A stretch of DNA of 64,000 bases from Peptococcaceae bacterium (GTDB lineage: Bacteria > Bacillota > Desulfitobacteriia > Desulfitobacteriales > Syntrophobotulaceae), in assembly GCA_012839895.1 (NCBI GenBank), contig DUML01000070.1, positions 1 to 64,000 of the forward strand. Direction: 5' to 3'. Under the pieces are notes generated by a model. That model was not told where the DNA came from. It saw only the letters and a list, made by a program, of their open reading frames with translations, and did no database searches. A program made the translations under genes and the position numbers. How positions within the stretch are numbered: position 1 is the first letter of the stretch; each line of letters begins with the position of its first letter. Shown here one piece after another: positions 8,371 through 16,936 of this stretch.

Positions 8371-9102
8371 ATGAAGATGAATAGGAAAGAAGGAAATGTT
8401 TTAGGAATAAGGATTGACCTCTTAGGTTTAGCCGAAAGCGTTGCCTTAATTACGGAGTCCATCTCTGCTGGGAAAAAACTTCGAATCGTGACAGCCAATC
8501 CGGAACTAATTTACAAGGCGCAAAAAAATAAAGAACTCCAGGATGTTATTAATACTGCCGATTTAGTCTTGCCGGACGGAATTGGTGTGGTTTGGGCCCT
8601 CCGCCAGTTGGGTTATTGTCTTAAAGGGAGAGTGACGGGAGTAGACCTTACGGAACGCCTTTTGGAGGAAGGCAATCGCAGGGGGTGGAGGGTTTTTTTC
8701 TTGGGAGCCAAGCCTGGAGTTGCCGAAAAGGCGGTAGCAATACAGACCAAAAAGTACCCTGGTATCGTATTTAGCTGTCAACACGGCTATTACCTTGCCG
8801 ATGAAGAATCCTTTGTGCTGGAAAGGATCGGCCGTTTTGCCCCGCATTTACTTTTAGTTGGCTTAGGCGCGCCGCGGCAAGAATATTTTAATGCTGCCCA
8901 TAAAGGTATAGCCCAAGTCCATGTAGGGGTGGGAGGTACGATTGATGTTTTGGCGGGGGAGGTTAAGCGAGCTCCCTATTTTTTCCGCCGCATTGGTTTA
9001 GAATGGTTCTACCGGCTGCTTACGCAGCCTTCAAGGCTGGGCAGGCAGGCTGTTCTGCCATTGTTTGTTTTAAAAGTGCTTCGTCAGAAATACTTAAGCT
9101 AA
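8371..9102 (+). CDS. tagA: WecG/TagA/CpsF family glycosyltransferase
   Basis: The TagA family (GT26) adds N-acetylmannosamine to undecaprenyl-PP-GlcNAc, making the linkage unit of wall teichoic acid or a related surface polymer. The 243-residue protein has TANPELIYKAQKNKEL, LPDGIGVVWALR and the C-terminal GVGGTIDVLAGEVKRAP, all typical of the family. The protein is soluble and probably membrane-associated through its C-terminal helices. ATG 8371 follows TTGGAGAAAGT. Its last 9 bp overlap the convergent glycosyltransferase gene. No other teichoic acid genes are present, so which polymer is primed is open. Confidence 0.88.
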   Translation: MKMNRKEGNVLGIRIDLLGLAESVALITESISAGKKLRIVTANPELIYKAQKNKELQDVINTADLVLPDGIGVVWALRQLGYCLKGRVTGVDLTERLLEEGNRRGWRVFFLGAKPGVAEKAVAIQTKKYPGIVFSCQHGYYLADEESFVLERIGRFAPHLLLVGLGAPRQEYFNAAHKGIAQVHVGVGGTIDVLAGEVKRAPYFFRRIGLEWFYRLLTQPSRLGRQAVLPLFVLKVLRQKYLS

Positions 9103-10215
9103 AATTCTTTCGTAAAACTCGGTTGTAGCCTCTACCATTTTGGCCACAGTATACTGCTCGGCCTTTTCACGGGCTTTGACCGTTAAGTTCTTGGCCAGGG
9201 CAGGGTTCCGGAGAATTTCACTGCAAGCCAGAGTCAAGACCAAGGGATCGCCCGGAGTCACTAAGAGGGCCTCTTTTCTGTCTGTGAATAATTCCGGAAT
9301 GCCACCTACCCGGGAAGCCACAATAGGTATTTCAGCTTGGGCGGCTTCCAGGAGCACCAGTCCCATTCCCTCGCTTAGGGAAGGAAGGACAAAGAGATCC
9401 ATCGCCGGTAAAGCCTTCCAGGCCTGCGGAAGGAATCCTGTTAAAGTGTAAGGAAGCTCATAGGATTTTAACAAGCTTTCCAATTGGGAACGTAAAGGCC
9501 CTTCCCCGATTAGAAGGAGATGGAGATTGGGATTTTCTTTGGCCAGCAGCCGAAAAGCTTCAATTAAAAAAACTTGGCCTTTAACCGGGTGAAGGCGCCC
9601 GATTGTGCCAATGACCAGGCAGTGTTCCCCTATATTCATCTTTTTCCGGAATTCAGCTCGCAATTTAGCCCGGTCTGTAAAGTCGAGAGTAGGACAGCCG
9701 TTATAGATAGTCCTGACCGGGATTTGAAGCCTTTTCCTTTGCAACGAAGCGGAAACTGACCGGTACAAATAGTCGGAGACAGTAATTACCCCGTCAACCA
9801 AGGGCAAGGTCAGCTTATCAAGGGCGGTGGCAATTTTTCCTTTGCGTGGTGAAGGGTAGTCATTTTCCGGCCGGCTGTGGAGGGTGGAAATGCAGGGGAG
9901 ACCCAAAACTTTGGCTGCCAGTCTTCCTACTAAATTCGCCCGTGCTCCGTGACAGTGCAACAGCTCTATTTGCCGGCTCCGGCAATAACGGAGCAAAGGA
10001 AAGATCGGCAAAAGGTCAAAGGGGAATCTCATTGGAAAAATCTTAGTTTCAATTCCCAGGGAGCGAGCCACAGGGGCTAAAGGTGAATTGGCGATCAGGC
10101 AGACAAGGGTCGGCTGAACTTTTTCTTCTTGCAACCCTGTAAGCAGATTCAGAACGTGTTGCTCAGCGCCGCCGATTTCTCCGCCGCCGATAAGGTGCAG
10201 TATCCGCCTGGGCAT
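9094..10215 (-). CDS. GT4-family glycosyltransferase
   Basis: This is a 373-residue GT-B fold glycosyltransferase. The N-terminal acceptor domain starts with LHLIGGGEIGGAEQHVLNLL. The C-terminal nucleotide-sugar domain has GTIGRLHPVKGQ, LLLIGEGPLRSQLE and the retaining E-x7-E motif in SLSEGMGLVLLEAAQAEIPI. The family transfers a sugar from a nucleotide donor to a lipid-linked acceptor or glycan; the exact sugars cannot be read. It is on the minus strand, with its 3' end overlapping tagA and its start 108 bp from the divergent O-antigen-ligase-like gene. Together these suggest a surface-polysaccharide locus. Confidence 0.9.
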   Translation of the reverse strand: MPRRILHLIGGGEIGGAEQHVLNLLTGLQEEKVQPTLVCLIANSPLAPVARSLGIETKIFPMRFPFDLLPIFPLLRYCRSRQIELLHCHGARANLVGRLAAKVLGLPCISTLHSRPENDYPSPRKGKIATALDKLTLPLVDGVITVSDYLYRSVSASLQRKRLQIPVRTIYNGCPTLDFTDRAKLRAEFRKKMNIGEHCLVIGTIGRLHPVKGQVFLIEAFRLLAKENPNLHLLLIGEGPLRSQLESLLKSYELPYTLTGFLPQAWKALPAMDLFVLPSLSEGMGLVLLEAAQAEIPIVASRVGGIPELFTDRKEALLVTPGDPLVLTLACSEILRNPALAKNLTVKAREKAEQYTVAKMVEATTEFYERILA

Positions 10216-10322
10216 AGCTTAGCCTCCTTCAAGTTAAGCAAAATAAGCATATCTCTCCCTGTTTGCTATAAATATGATAGAGAAATATTTTTGGACTTGC
10301 AAGCGTCGGCGGGGGGATAAGC

Positions 10323-11618
10323 TTGTTTTCTTGGAAGGAAGAAGATGTATTAACCGGGTTTTTGTTTATAGCCCTTCTATGTCACGGAATGTTCTTTGCC
10401 CGGGAGTGGCTTATCCTGGGGACGGCATTTATGGTTGCTTTTGGGTATTATAGGTTGAAAGAATACCGAGAGTGGAAAGAGTCAAGTGATTCTCTAGAAT
10501 TGGATGATTTTCAGAAAATAGATTATAAAAAATTTTACCAAATTTTTTTAAAAGAATATGAGCTTCAACCGGTGATTATTTTGGGGCTGATGGTTGTACT
10601 CTCTTTAGCCGGCCTTCTCCAGCCGGTGCGTTGGGTGGAAGGTTATCTGGAAGCCTTCCGCTGGCTTACTTTTCTGGCTGCCTATCTTTGGGGTCGCCGG
10701 TTGGTTGCTAAACCTGGGTTAAGAGCTAAACTTGTTCACAGGATTAAAGGGGCGGCTTTAATAGTTATACTTTTGGCCTGGCTGCCGGGCAGCGAATGTA
10801 TTTGGGCATGGCCGGGCCCAACTGCCCATGGGCGCTTTGCCTTAAGTTTCGGCTATCCTAACGCTGCGGCGGCTTTTCTGGGTTGTTTGCTTCTTATGTT
10901 CCTTGCTGCCAAGGAGATTAATTTAGTTTATTTGATAATTTTTGGGGTGAGTTTTGTCAGTACCGGTTCCAGGGCTGCTTTGATCCTGCTCGCCGGTTGT
11001 TTCTTTCTTTTAGGGTTAAAAAGATTAATTTTAAGACAAAGCGAGCCGGTCAACACTGTTTCCACCCCAAGCCTCCTGGGCTTTTATAAAACGGCGGTGT
11101 GGATTCACCATAGGCAAGGAGAGGATTTAAGGAGTGTCAGTCTTTTAGGTAAAATTATAATATTAATATTTTTAGTTTTCTTTGTCCAGCAGACCATAGG
11201 GCGCAGCCAAGGCGCTTTCCAGCATTTGCTTACCTGGACGGACAGCAGCCTGGCCGAAAGGATGCTCTATTACCTGGACAGTTTTAAAATTGCTTGGTAT
11301 GGCCACTTTTTCCCTCAGGCGGGGGGGTGGTTGGCATTCCCGTTAATCCAAACTGCTCCTTATTGGACTCTTGACCCTCATTCCTCTTTTTGCCGGATCT
11401 TGCTGAATCAGGGATTATTAGGTGTAATTCTGCTAGGCTTTTGGGCCGGGAAAGGGCTCTTGGGCTATCTCAAGGAGCTCCGGCGAAGCCGGGATCTGAC
11501 TGCTGTGGGTTTAAAAACTACCGTTGTTTTCTTGGGGTTACATAGTTTGTTTGATGTTGATCTTTCTTTTGGCCTTCTTGGGATCCTTTTCTGGCTCTTG
11601 GTAGGGCTGATTAAATAA
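10323..11618 (+). CDS. O-antigen ligase/polymerase-like membrane protein
   Basis: This 431-residue protein has about ten to twelve hydrophobic segments and a long external loop near residues 290-360. Wzy/WaaL-type features are present: SFGYPNAAAAFLG, STGSRAALILLAG and a loop histidine in LDPHSSFCRILLNQG, resembling the catalytic-loop histidine region of O-antigen ligases. These enzymes join or polymerise lipid-linked glycans outside the membrane; in Gram-positives they serve surface polysaccharide or glycoprotein assembly. TTG 10323 follows a G-rich ribosome site (10312-10319). Its partners are probably the adjacent GT4 and TagA proteins. Confidence 0.8.
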   Translation: MFSWKEEDVLTGFLFIALLCHGMFFAREWLILGTAFMVAFGYYRLKEYREWKESSDSLELDDFQKIDYKKFYQIFLKEYELQPVIILGLMVVLSLAGLLQPVRWVEGYLEAFRWLTFLAAYLWGRRLVAKPGLRAKLVHRIKGAALIVILLAWLPGSECIWAWPGPTAHGRFALSFGYPNAAAAFLGCLLLMFLAAKEINLVYLIIFGVSFVSTGSRAALILLAGCFFLLGLKRLILRQSEPVNTVSTPSLLGFYKTAVWIHHRQGEDLRSVSLLGKIIILIFLVFFVQQTIGRSQGAFQHLLTWTDSSLAERMLYYLDSFKIAWYGHFFPQAGGWLAFPLIQTAPYWTLDPHSSFCRILLNQGLLGVILLGFWAGKGLLGYLKELRRSRDLTAVGLKTTVVFLGLHSLFDVDLSFGLLGILFWLLVGLIK

Positions 11619-11626
11619 CCGAAAGT

Positions 11627-11670
11627 CTTTCTCCCGCATAGAATAAGAAGCAACAGGCAATGGGAGAAAG
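11627..11670 (+). repeat. 9-bp inverted repeat between the ligase-like gene and its downstream neighbour
   Basis: CTTTCTCCC (11627-11635) pairs with GGGAGAAAG (11662-11670). No T run follows. The right arm lies 16 nt before the next start codon, so it could act as an mRNA processing or translation-control hairpin. Confidence 0.4.
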
Positions 11671-11685
11671 GCAGGTCGAGAAAAT

Positions 11686-12135
11686 ATGAACCTAAACAGC
11701 TGGGGTTATCTGCTGCTCTTAGGGCTTATACTTTTCTTTTGGGTCCTGGCCAAGCACTGGGAATGGAGGCTTCCTTCCGGGTTGGCAGCAAAAATTAATA
11801 ATTTTATACGCCGCCTTGAGGAAGAAAAAGCCAGGACTGCTTTCATTGTTAACTTTGAGGCCAGGGAATTTCAGGTGGATGATTTGGAAAAGGAAGTGTA
11901 CATAATCCGGAAATCCAGTAAAGAAGCCGGCGCCGGCCTAATTATGAATGTGGGAGTCCGGCTCACAAAGCCTAATATTTGTAAAAGTGAATTGGAGAAA
12001 GCTAAAGCCCGTTTGGAAAGACGCTTTCCCGGTTTAACCATTAATTTTTCCTTGTCAAGCCCTGATTTAACTTCAAATCCGAAAAATCAACCAAGGGAAG
12101 CAATCGGAAAGAGCCGGTCTGAAGATTTGAATTAG
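11686..12135 (+). CDS. Uncharacterised single-pass membrane protein
   Basis: I do not recognise this 149-residue protein. One membrane segment (residues about 7-22, WGYLLLLGLILFFWVLA) is followed by an amphipathic charged stretch (NNFIRRLEEEKARTAF). A soluble domain of about 90 residues has alternating beta-like segments (AFIVNFEAREFQVDD, LIMNVGVRLTKPN), then a polar tail. Most of it is probably cytoplasmic or external depending on orientation, which the sequence does not settle. It lies between the O-antigen-ligase-like gene and comFA and has its own weak ribosome site. Confidence 0.65.
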   Translation: MNLNSWGYLLLLGLILFFWVLAKHWEWRLPSGLAAKINNFIRRLEEEKARTAFIVNFEAREFQVDDLEKEVYIIRKSSKEAGAGLIMNVGVRLTKPNICKSELEKAKARLERRFPGLTINFSLSSPDLTSNPKNQPREAIGKSRSEDLN

Positions 12136-12160
12136 AGATTTTAAAGCAAAATTTATAAAA

Positions 12161-12222
12161 TAAAGATTTAAAGATTTAGAGATTTATAAATAAAGATTAA
12201 AGATTTATAAGTAAAGATTTAA
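12161..12222. repeat. A/T-rich direct repeats before comFA
   Basis: The heptamer-like unit AAAGATTTA or AAAGATT recurs about five times in roughly 60 bp between the unknown gene and comFA. It may be an easily melted or polymerase-slippage region. There is no evidence for a protein-binding role. Confidence 0.5.
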
Positions 12223-12268
12223 GAAATATAAAATTTTCGGTTTTGAGTTCAAGGAAGGGGGAAGATTA

Positions 12269-14107
12269 TTGCTTTATTATGTTCTTCTCAAAGCTCAGGG
12301 GGAGATTTCTTTTTCTCCTGCTCCGGAAGTGGACAAGCTTTGGCTTGGCAGTTTCAAGTACTTAAGACCAGGGCTCCCGCTGGAAGCTTTAAAGCGCTAT
12401 TTACAGCCCCTTTCTTTGTCTTCTTGCTTAAGTGAAAAAGAAAATGATAAAGAAAGGAAAATAATCCGGCTTATCCAAAGGGGACTCGACAAAGACGGTT
12501 CTGTTCTGAAAGAGGATTTTGAGTGGCATGCCGGAAAACAGTTTATCTGGACTGAAGGGTTGAAACATTTGGGCAGTGAGGAACTGTTACAGGAATTTAG
12601 CAGGATGGCAGATGGCAGGCAGATTGCGGAAGGAGAATTTATCTTTTGGAGTCAAAAGCTAAAATTAAAGGAATCTGAGTTTTTACAGCTTCTACACCAA
12701 GAGGTGATCCGGAAAAGAGGAGAATGGATCGAGGCTGTAGTCCGGGAAAAGAACGGCTGGCGCTGCAGGCGTTGCGGTAGCAGTCAAGTTGCAGAGTGGC
12801 CTTCTTTGTATGGGACGGCGGCAACTTGTCAAGGTTGTAAGAGTATTGGCAGTTTAACTTCCCTGCAAGTCCTGTTTAGGTTTTATACCTCCCCGGCAAG
12901 TTCTCCACGCAAGGTTTATTTAAGCGGGAGAAGCGAGTTAAAGCCGCAAGCTGAGTTAAAAGTGCAAGCCGAACTAAAAAAGGAAAAAGAATCAAAGATT
13001 CAGGAGAGCAGTGATTTAGGAGAAACAAGTCAATGGTCAGTAGATTTCACTCCTGCCCAAAAAGAGGCAGCCAAAGAGTTAATCTCCTTTTTTACGACAG
13101 GCTCAGGAAAAGAAGTTTTAGTCTGGGCGGCCTGCGGCGCTGGCAAGACGGAAATATGTTTTCCTTTGCTGCAGCGCTATCTGGAGGCAGGGAGAAATGT
13201 CTTGTTTGCGGCTCCCCGCCAAGATGTAGTTCATGACCTTCACCCTCGCCTGCAAAAAAATTTCCCGGCCTATAGGCTTCGGCTTTTAAGCGGGGCTGCG
13301 CCGCCAAACTGGGAAAATTCCCAGCTTACGGTGGCCACCACTCATCAAGTCTTGCGTTTTTGGCAGGCTTTTGATCTCATTATTTTTGACGAGATGGACG
13401 CTTATCCTTACCGGGGGAACCAAGTCTTGGCTTATGGTTTAGAAAAAGCTTTAAAAAAAGACGGCGACCTGGTTTACTTGACAGCCACCCCGGGGGAAGA
13501 AATCCTGGCTAAGGTCAGCTCCGGGCAGGCTGGCCTTATAAGGTTGCCGGCCAGGCACCACGGCAACCCTTTGCCTGTGCCGGAAGTTATAAAGATCAGA
13601 CTGCCGGCCTGGGATAACCTAAAAGCAAGCCAAATTCTTAAGGACAAGTACCTGCCGGCTTTAAAAGATCTGGCGGGAGAGCTGGCCGACAAAGGCCCCT
13701 TGCTGGTTTTCCTGCCCACTGTCAGTTTAGTTAAAGAATGGATTAAAGTTTTTCAGGCAGTATTTGCCGATTGGCCTGTGACCGGCAGTTGGAGTTTTGA
13801 TCCGGAGAGAAGAAAGAAAGTTTCTGACTTTTTAACGGGACAAAGCCGCATCTTTGTCAGTACTTCTATCCTGGAACGAGGAATAACCGTTAACGGACTC
13901 CAGGTACTTGTCCTTTATGCCCAGCATGAGCTGTATGATGTGCGGTCTTTAGTGCAAATGGCTGGACGTGTTGGGCGAACCGCTGAAAACCCCGGCGGCA
14001 GGGCGGTATTTGTCGCTCCTCAGGAAACCAAGGCCATGGCTACTGCCCGGGATTGGATTGTCGAGCAAAACACTCTGGCCAGGAAGGGAGGTTTCCTCTG
14101 TGTTTGA
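12269..14107 (+). CDS. comFA: ComFA-like competence helicase
   Basis: ComFA is a cytoplasmic DEAD-type ATPase that helps pull single-stranded transforming DNA into the cell. The 612-residue protein has a variable N-terminus and a zinc finger with two CxxC pairs (CRRCG and CQGCK, near residues 167-192). Walker A is AACGAGKTE, the box is DEMDAYPY (compare DEVDAFP in Bacillus ComFA), and the helicase C domain ends QMAGRVGRT. A lysine/glutamate-rich linker (about residues 222-245) separates the finger from the motor. TTG 12269 follows GGAAGGGGGAAG. It overlaps comFC by 8 bp, so the two are translationally coupled. Confidence 0.88.
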   Translation: MLYYVLLKAQGEISFSPAPEVDKLWLGSFKYLRPGLPLEALKRYLQPLSLSSCLSEKENDKERKIIRLIQRGLDKDGSVLKEDFEWHAGKQFIWTEGLKHLGSEELLQEFSRMADGRQIAEGEFIFWSQKLKLKESEFLQLLHQEVIRKRGEWIEAVVREKNGWRCRRCGSSQVAEWPSLYGTAATCQGCKSIGSLTSLQVLFRFYTSPASSPRKVYLSGRSELKPQAELKVQAELKKEKESKIQESSDLGETSQWSVDFTPAQKEAAKELISFFTTGSGKEVLVWAACGAGKTEICFPLLQRYLEAGRNVLFAAPRQDVVHDLHPRLQKNFPAYRLRLLSGAAPPNWENSQLTVATTHQVLRFWQAFDLIIFDEMDAYPYRGNQVLAYGLEKALKKDGDLVYLTATPGEEILAKVSSGQAGLIRLPARHHGNPLPVPEVIKIRLPAWDNLKASQILKDKYLPALKDLAGELADKGPLLVFLPTVSLVKEWIKVFQAVFADWPVTGSWSFDPERRKKVSDFLTGQSRIFVSTSILERGITVNGLQVLVLYAQHELYDVRSLVQMAGRVGRTAENPGGRAVFVAPQETKAMATARDWIVEQNTLARKGGFLCV

Positions 14108-14825
14108 TAACCTCCTTCCCCGGCTTAAGCAGGTAACCGCTCAAATCTGGTATAAAGACGAAGAATGCTGTCTGCTGTGCGGGCAAAAATCAGGCAAAGC
14201 AATTTGCCGGGTATGCAAAGAAAAGTATTTCCTTCCGGAATTAAGACGTTGTCCTACTTGCGGCAAAATAATTGGCAAGTCAAAAACCCATTGCCAGGAT
14301 TGTCTAAGCGGCAAAGGTCCCCAGGGGCTTCAGGGAGTTACCGCCCTTGGCCACTACGAAGGGGCTTGGAAAGAATTTATTCATAGGATAAAATTCAAAG
14401 GCCAACCCTATCTCTTGCTGGCCTTGGCAGCGGAATTAACGGCCTGGGCTGTCAAGTCTTTACCGCCCCCTGATGCTGTTATCCCTGTGCCTATGCATCC
14501 TAACCGCCTCGCCCAGAGGGGGTTTAACCAAGCTGAGGTCTTGGCTTCCCTTCTCAGCCGTTACTTAGGGATTCCCTATTGCAATGTTTTAGACAGAGTT
14601 GTGGACACTGTCCCCCAAAGCACCTTAGGCCGCCAGGCCAGATTGGAAAACCTGCAAGGCGCTTTTAGCCTTCAACCCGGCGCAAAAGTTACTTGGCAAA
14701 CAGTCTGGCTGGTAGACGATGTCACTACTACCGGGGCTACATTGGCGGAATGTGCCGCCATCCTGCACCGCAACGGTGTGGAAAAAGTTTATGGCTTTTG
14801 TCTTGGAGCCGGCAAAGAAGGGTAA
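14100..14825 (+). CDS. comFC: ComFC/GntX-type phosphoribosyltransferase-fold protein
   Basis: ComFC is needed for transformation in competent Firmicutes and interacts with ComFA. The 241-residue protein carries N-terminal cysteine pairs (CCLLCG, CRVC, CPTCG, CQDC) forming zinc ribbons. The phosphoribosyltransferase fold follows, with VIPVPMHPNRLAQRGFNQAE and the PRPP loop VDDVTTTGATLAECA. GTG 14100 is chosen because GGGAGG (14086-14091) lies 8 nt before it and the product then starts at the usual place; the frame extends further back only through comFA. Whether the host is naturally competent is unknown; no comE, comG or comK gene is in the window. Confidence 0.9.
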   Translation: MFDNLLPRLKQVTAQIWYKDEECCLLCGQKSGKAICRVCKEKYFLPELRRCPTCGKIIGKSKTHCQDCLSGKGPQGLQGVTALGHYEGAWKEFIHRIKFKGQPYLLLALAAELTAWAVKSLPPPDAVIPVPMHPNRLAQRGFNQAEVLASLLSRYLGIPYCNVLDRVVDTVPQSTLGRQARLENLQGAFSLQPGAKVTWQTVWLVDDVTTTGATLAECAAILHRNGVEKVYGFCLGAGKEG

Positions 14826-14960
14826 TGTTTAATGCTATGAAGGATATAATTGTCAAATATTAAATATGCATAAGTGAAAATGGAGAAAAGTGGCGAAAGA
14901 ATAGGACTTCGGAACCATTTACAAAGGGACCAAATATCGAGGAAAGTACTGCCCACAAAA

Positions 14961-15035
14961 TTATCCACATTTGAAAACTGAAAAAAAGCGGAATAATCAA
15001 AGTTATCCACAATATCCACAAGTCCTTGTGCATAA
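14961..15035. promoter_or_regulatory. DnaA-box cluster
   Basis: Two exact TTATCCACA boxes lie at 14961-14969 and 15003-15011. A one-mismatch copy, ATATCCACA, is at 15012-15020 and a reverse-strand TTATGCACA is at 15027-15035. The DnaA consensus is TTATNCACA. All four sit in a 75-bp A/T-rich non-coding stretch between comFC and the amino-acid-binding protein gene. No dnaA or dnaN is nearby, so an origin is unlikely. A DnaA-titrating or DnaA-regulated site, like the DnaA-box clusters known outside oriC in Bacillus, is the better reading. Confidence 0.65.
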
Positions 15036-15103
15036 CCTTAAAGCTTCTATAAATCTCAAAATTCTTAAGAGCTTTGCAGATTTTAAAAAAATTCCAATTA
15101 GTC

Positions 15104-15133
15104 TTGTAGAAAGACCTGCTGGTGATGTATAAT
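15104..15133 (+). promoter_or_regulatory. Sigma-A-like promoter of the amino-acid-binding protein gene
   Basis: TTGTAG (15104-15109), an 18-nt spacer and a perfect TATAAT (15128-15133) lie 62 bp before the start codon. The DnaA boxes sit 70-140 bp further upstream. Confidence 0.55.
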
Positions 15134-15195
15134 TATTCAACAGTAAGATGGTTGTCTTACAAAGAATTTGGGATAACAGGAAAGGAAGGGGAAAA

Positions 15196-15993
15196 ATGAA
15201 AAAAGGTTGGCAAAAAGCTCTGGTCTTATTGCTGATTGTTAGTCTCCTGGCACTGGTCGGCTGCGCCGGCGATAAACCCGCTCCTGCAGGCGATAAGCAG
15301 GGAGGGGAAGAACCTAAAAAAGTACTTAAGGTTGGCTCAGATATTGCTTATGCACCATTTGAGTTTTTTGATGAAAAGCATGTCCCCCAAGGTTTTGACA
15401 TTGATTTAATGACGGCAATTGCCGAGGATTTGGGGTATGAAGTTGAGTTTGAAACAGCAGCTTTTGACGGTCTGATCCCGGCCCTGCAAGCCAAAAAGTA
15501 TGATTGCATTATTTCGGCTATGACAATCCGTGAAGACCGGGCTAAAAGCATCCTGTTCAGCGACCCTTATTTTAAAGCCGAGCAGTATATTGCTTTCTTA
15601 GAAGGCAAAAATTATACCAAAGTTGCCGATTTGAAAGATGCTAAAATAGGTGTACAGTTAAATACCACCGGGCAATTTGTATTAGAAGATGTGGGCTTAA
15701 ACCCTCAAAAATACGATATTATGCCTGATGCCTTGAATGCTCTGCTCCACGGCGGGGTGGATGCGGTTGTCGGCGATAACCAGGCTATCTTAGAGTTCAT
15801 TAAAGCCAATCCCGGGACCAATATCAAATACGTTGCTGCCGATACCGGTGACGAGTATTATGGGATAGGTTTCAACTTGGAAAACACCGAATTGTGTGAG
15901 AAAGTAAATGCCAGCCTCAAAAAACTAAAAGAGAGCGGCAAATATGCTGAAATCTACAGCAAGTGGTTCCAAGGTGAAGTTCCTGAATTTTAA
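15196..15993 (+). CDS. Amino-acid ABC transporter substrate-binding lipoprotein
   Basis: This is a 265-residue solute-binding protein of the polar amino-acid family (SBP_bac_3). A lipoprotein signal ends in the lipobox LVGC (cysteine near residue 22), followed by a short flexible linker and a two-lobed domain beginning LKVGSDIAYAPFEFFDE. The stretch YDCIISAMTIREDRA is characteristic of glutamine, arginine or cystine binding proteins. It is anchored outside the membrane and delivers substrate to the permease encoded at 16268. ATG 15196 follows AAGGAAGGGG; the upstream in-frame ATG 15148 would put a charged tail before the signal peptide. The exact ligand is not resolvable. Confidence 0.9.
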   Translation: MKKGWQKALVLLLIVSLLALVGCAGDKPAPAGDKQGGEEPKKVLKVGSDIAYAPFEFFDEKHVPQGFDIDLMTAIAEDLGYEVEFETAAFDGLIPALQAKKYDCIISAMTIREDRAKSILFSDPYFKAEQYIAFLEGKNYTKVADLKDAKIGVQLNTTGQFVLEDVGLNPQKYDIMPDALNALLHGGVDAVVGDNQAILEFIKANPGTNIKYVAADTGDEYYGIGFNLENTELCEKVNASLKKLKESGKYAEIYSKWFQGEVPEF

Positions 15994-16068
15994 AAATTAA
16001 TGGTTGGCTGAACGGCCAAAGTTTAGCCAAAGTTTATAAATTGCTAAATACGAATAAGACAAAATGAG

Positions 16069-16137
16069 TCCGCCGCTAAGGAGATTAAGCCGATTATCAT
16101 GGCATTATCCCCTTAGTCCGGCGGGTTCTTTTTTTAT
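16069..16137 (+). terminator. Strong hairpin terminator between the binding protein and permease genes
   Basis: Arms containing CCGCC/GGCGG and CTAAGG/CCTTAG pair around a 30-nt loop, followed by GTTCTTTTTTTA. It uncouples the binding-protein gene from the permease and ATPase, which have their own promoter. Confidence 0.75.
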
Positions 16138-16194
16138 AAGAAGTTTAGCGAAATTTTCCTAATATAAGTTTTTTTGATAATTTGATAGCTAATC

Positions 16195-16223
16195 TTGAAC
16201 TAGCCTGTGAATAAAGGTATAAT
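16195..16223 (+). promoter_or_regulatory. Sigma-A promoter of the permease-ATPase pair
   Basis: TTGAAC (16195-16200), exactly 17 nt, and TATAAT (16218-16223), 45 bp before the permease start. This is one of the best housekeeping-type promoter matches I noted in the window. Confidence 0.7.
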
Positions 16224-16267
16224 GTCGAAGAAAAGTTTAATTTTGATCCGTTTAGGAGGATGAAGAT

Positions 16268-16936
16268 GTGGTTATAGACTGGGGGTTAGGAATAGAGAAC
16301 TTGCCAATTCTGTTAAGGGGAGCCAAGATAACCATTCAATTTACCGTTGTCTCAGTTTTTTTGGGCTCCATCTTGGGCCTGTTCTTCGCTTTAGGAAGAA
16401 TGAGCCGTATACCGATTCTAAAGTATTTCTGTGTCGGTTATATAGATTTTTTCCGGGGAACACCTCTCCTAGTCCAAATACTACTTATTTACGTCGGTGT
16501 TCCTCATTTGTTTGGGTTTACCATGCCAGATAACTACCAGTACATTGCGGGGTATATTGCTTTAAGTCTGAACTGTGCGGCTTATACTGCTGAGATCTTT
16601 CGCTCCGGAATTCAATCCATCGATCCGGGGCAAATGGAAGCGGCTCGTTCTTTGGGGATGACTCAATATCAAGCCATGCGCTATATTATTCTCCCCCAGG
16701 CTTTTAAAGTAGTTGTACCCCCCTTGGGTAATGAATTCATCGCTATGCTTAAGGATTCTTCCCTCTTGGCTTTTATCGCTATTGAAGATCTCCTTTATTC
16801 GGGTAAGATTATTGTCGGCAGGACTTTTCAGCCTATGCCCATTTATTTGACGGTGGCATTGATTTACCTCTTTATGACAATGGCTCTCTCGTTGCTCGTA
16901 AACTATACCGAAAGAAGGTTGGGCAAGAGTGATTAA
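16268..16936 (+). CDS. Amino-acid ABC transporter permease
   Basis: This is a 222-residue inner-membrane permease of the HisM/GlnP type with about five membrane segments. The EAA loop that contacts the ATPase is visible as [20 protein letters not shown] (near residues 122-141), and [14 protein letters not shown] is the usual N-terminal family motif. It probably works as a homodimer, since only one permease gene is present. GTG 16268 follows AGGAGG (16254-16259) at 8 nt. Its 3' end overlaps the ATPase gene by 8 bp. Confidence 0.93.
   Translation: MVIDWGLGIENLPILLRGAKITIQFTVVSVFLGSILGLFFALGRMSRIPILKYFCVGYIDFFRGTPLLVQILLIYVGVPHLFGFTMPDNYQYIAGYIALSLNCAAYTAEIFRSGIQSIDPGQMEAARSLGMTQYQAMRYIILPQAFKVVVPPLGNEFIAMLKDSSLLAFIAIEDLLYSGKIIVGRTFQPMPIYLTVALIYLFMTMALSLLVNYTERRLGKSD

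Noticed and set aside
12161-12222. CRISPR-like or iteron array
   Set aside because: The A/T-rich units are too short and irregular, with no spacers; there is no replication gene nearby.
14961-15035. Chromosomal origin oriC
   Set aside because: The DnaA boxes fit, but dnaA, dnaN, rpmH and other usual origin neighbours are absent. Kept as a DnaA-box cluster; a GC-skew plot would settle it.
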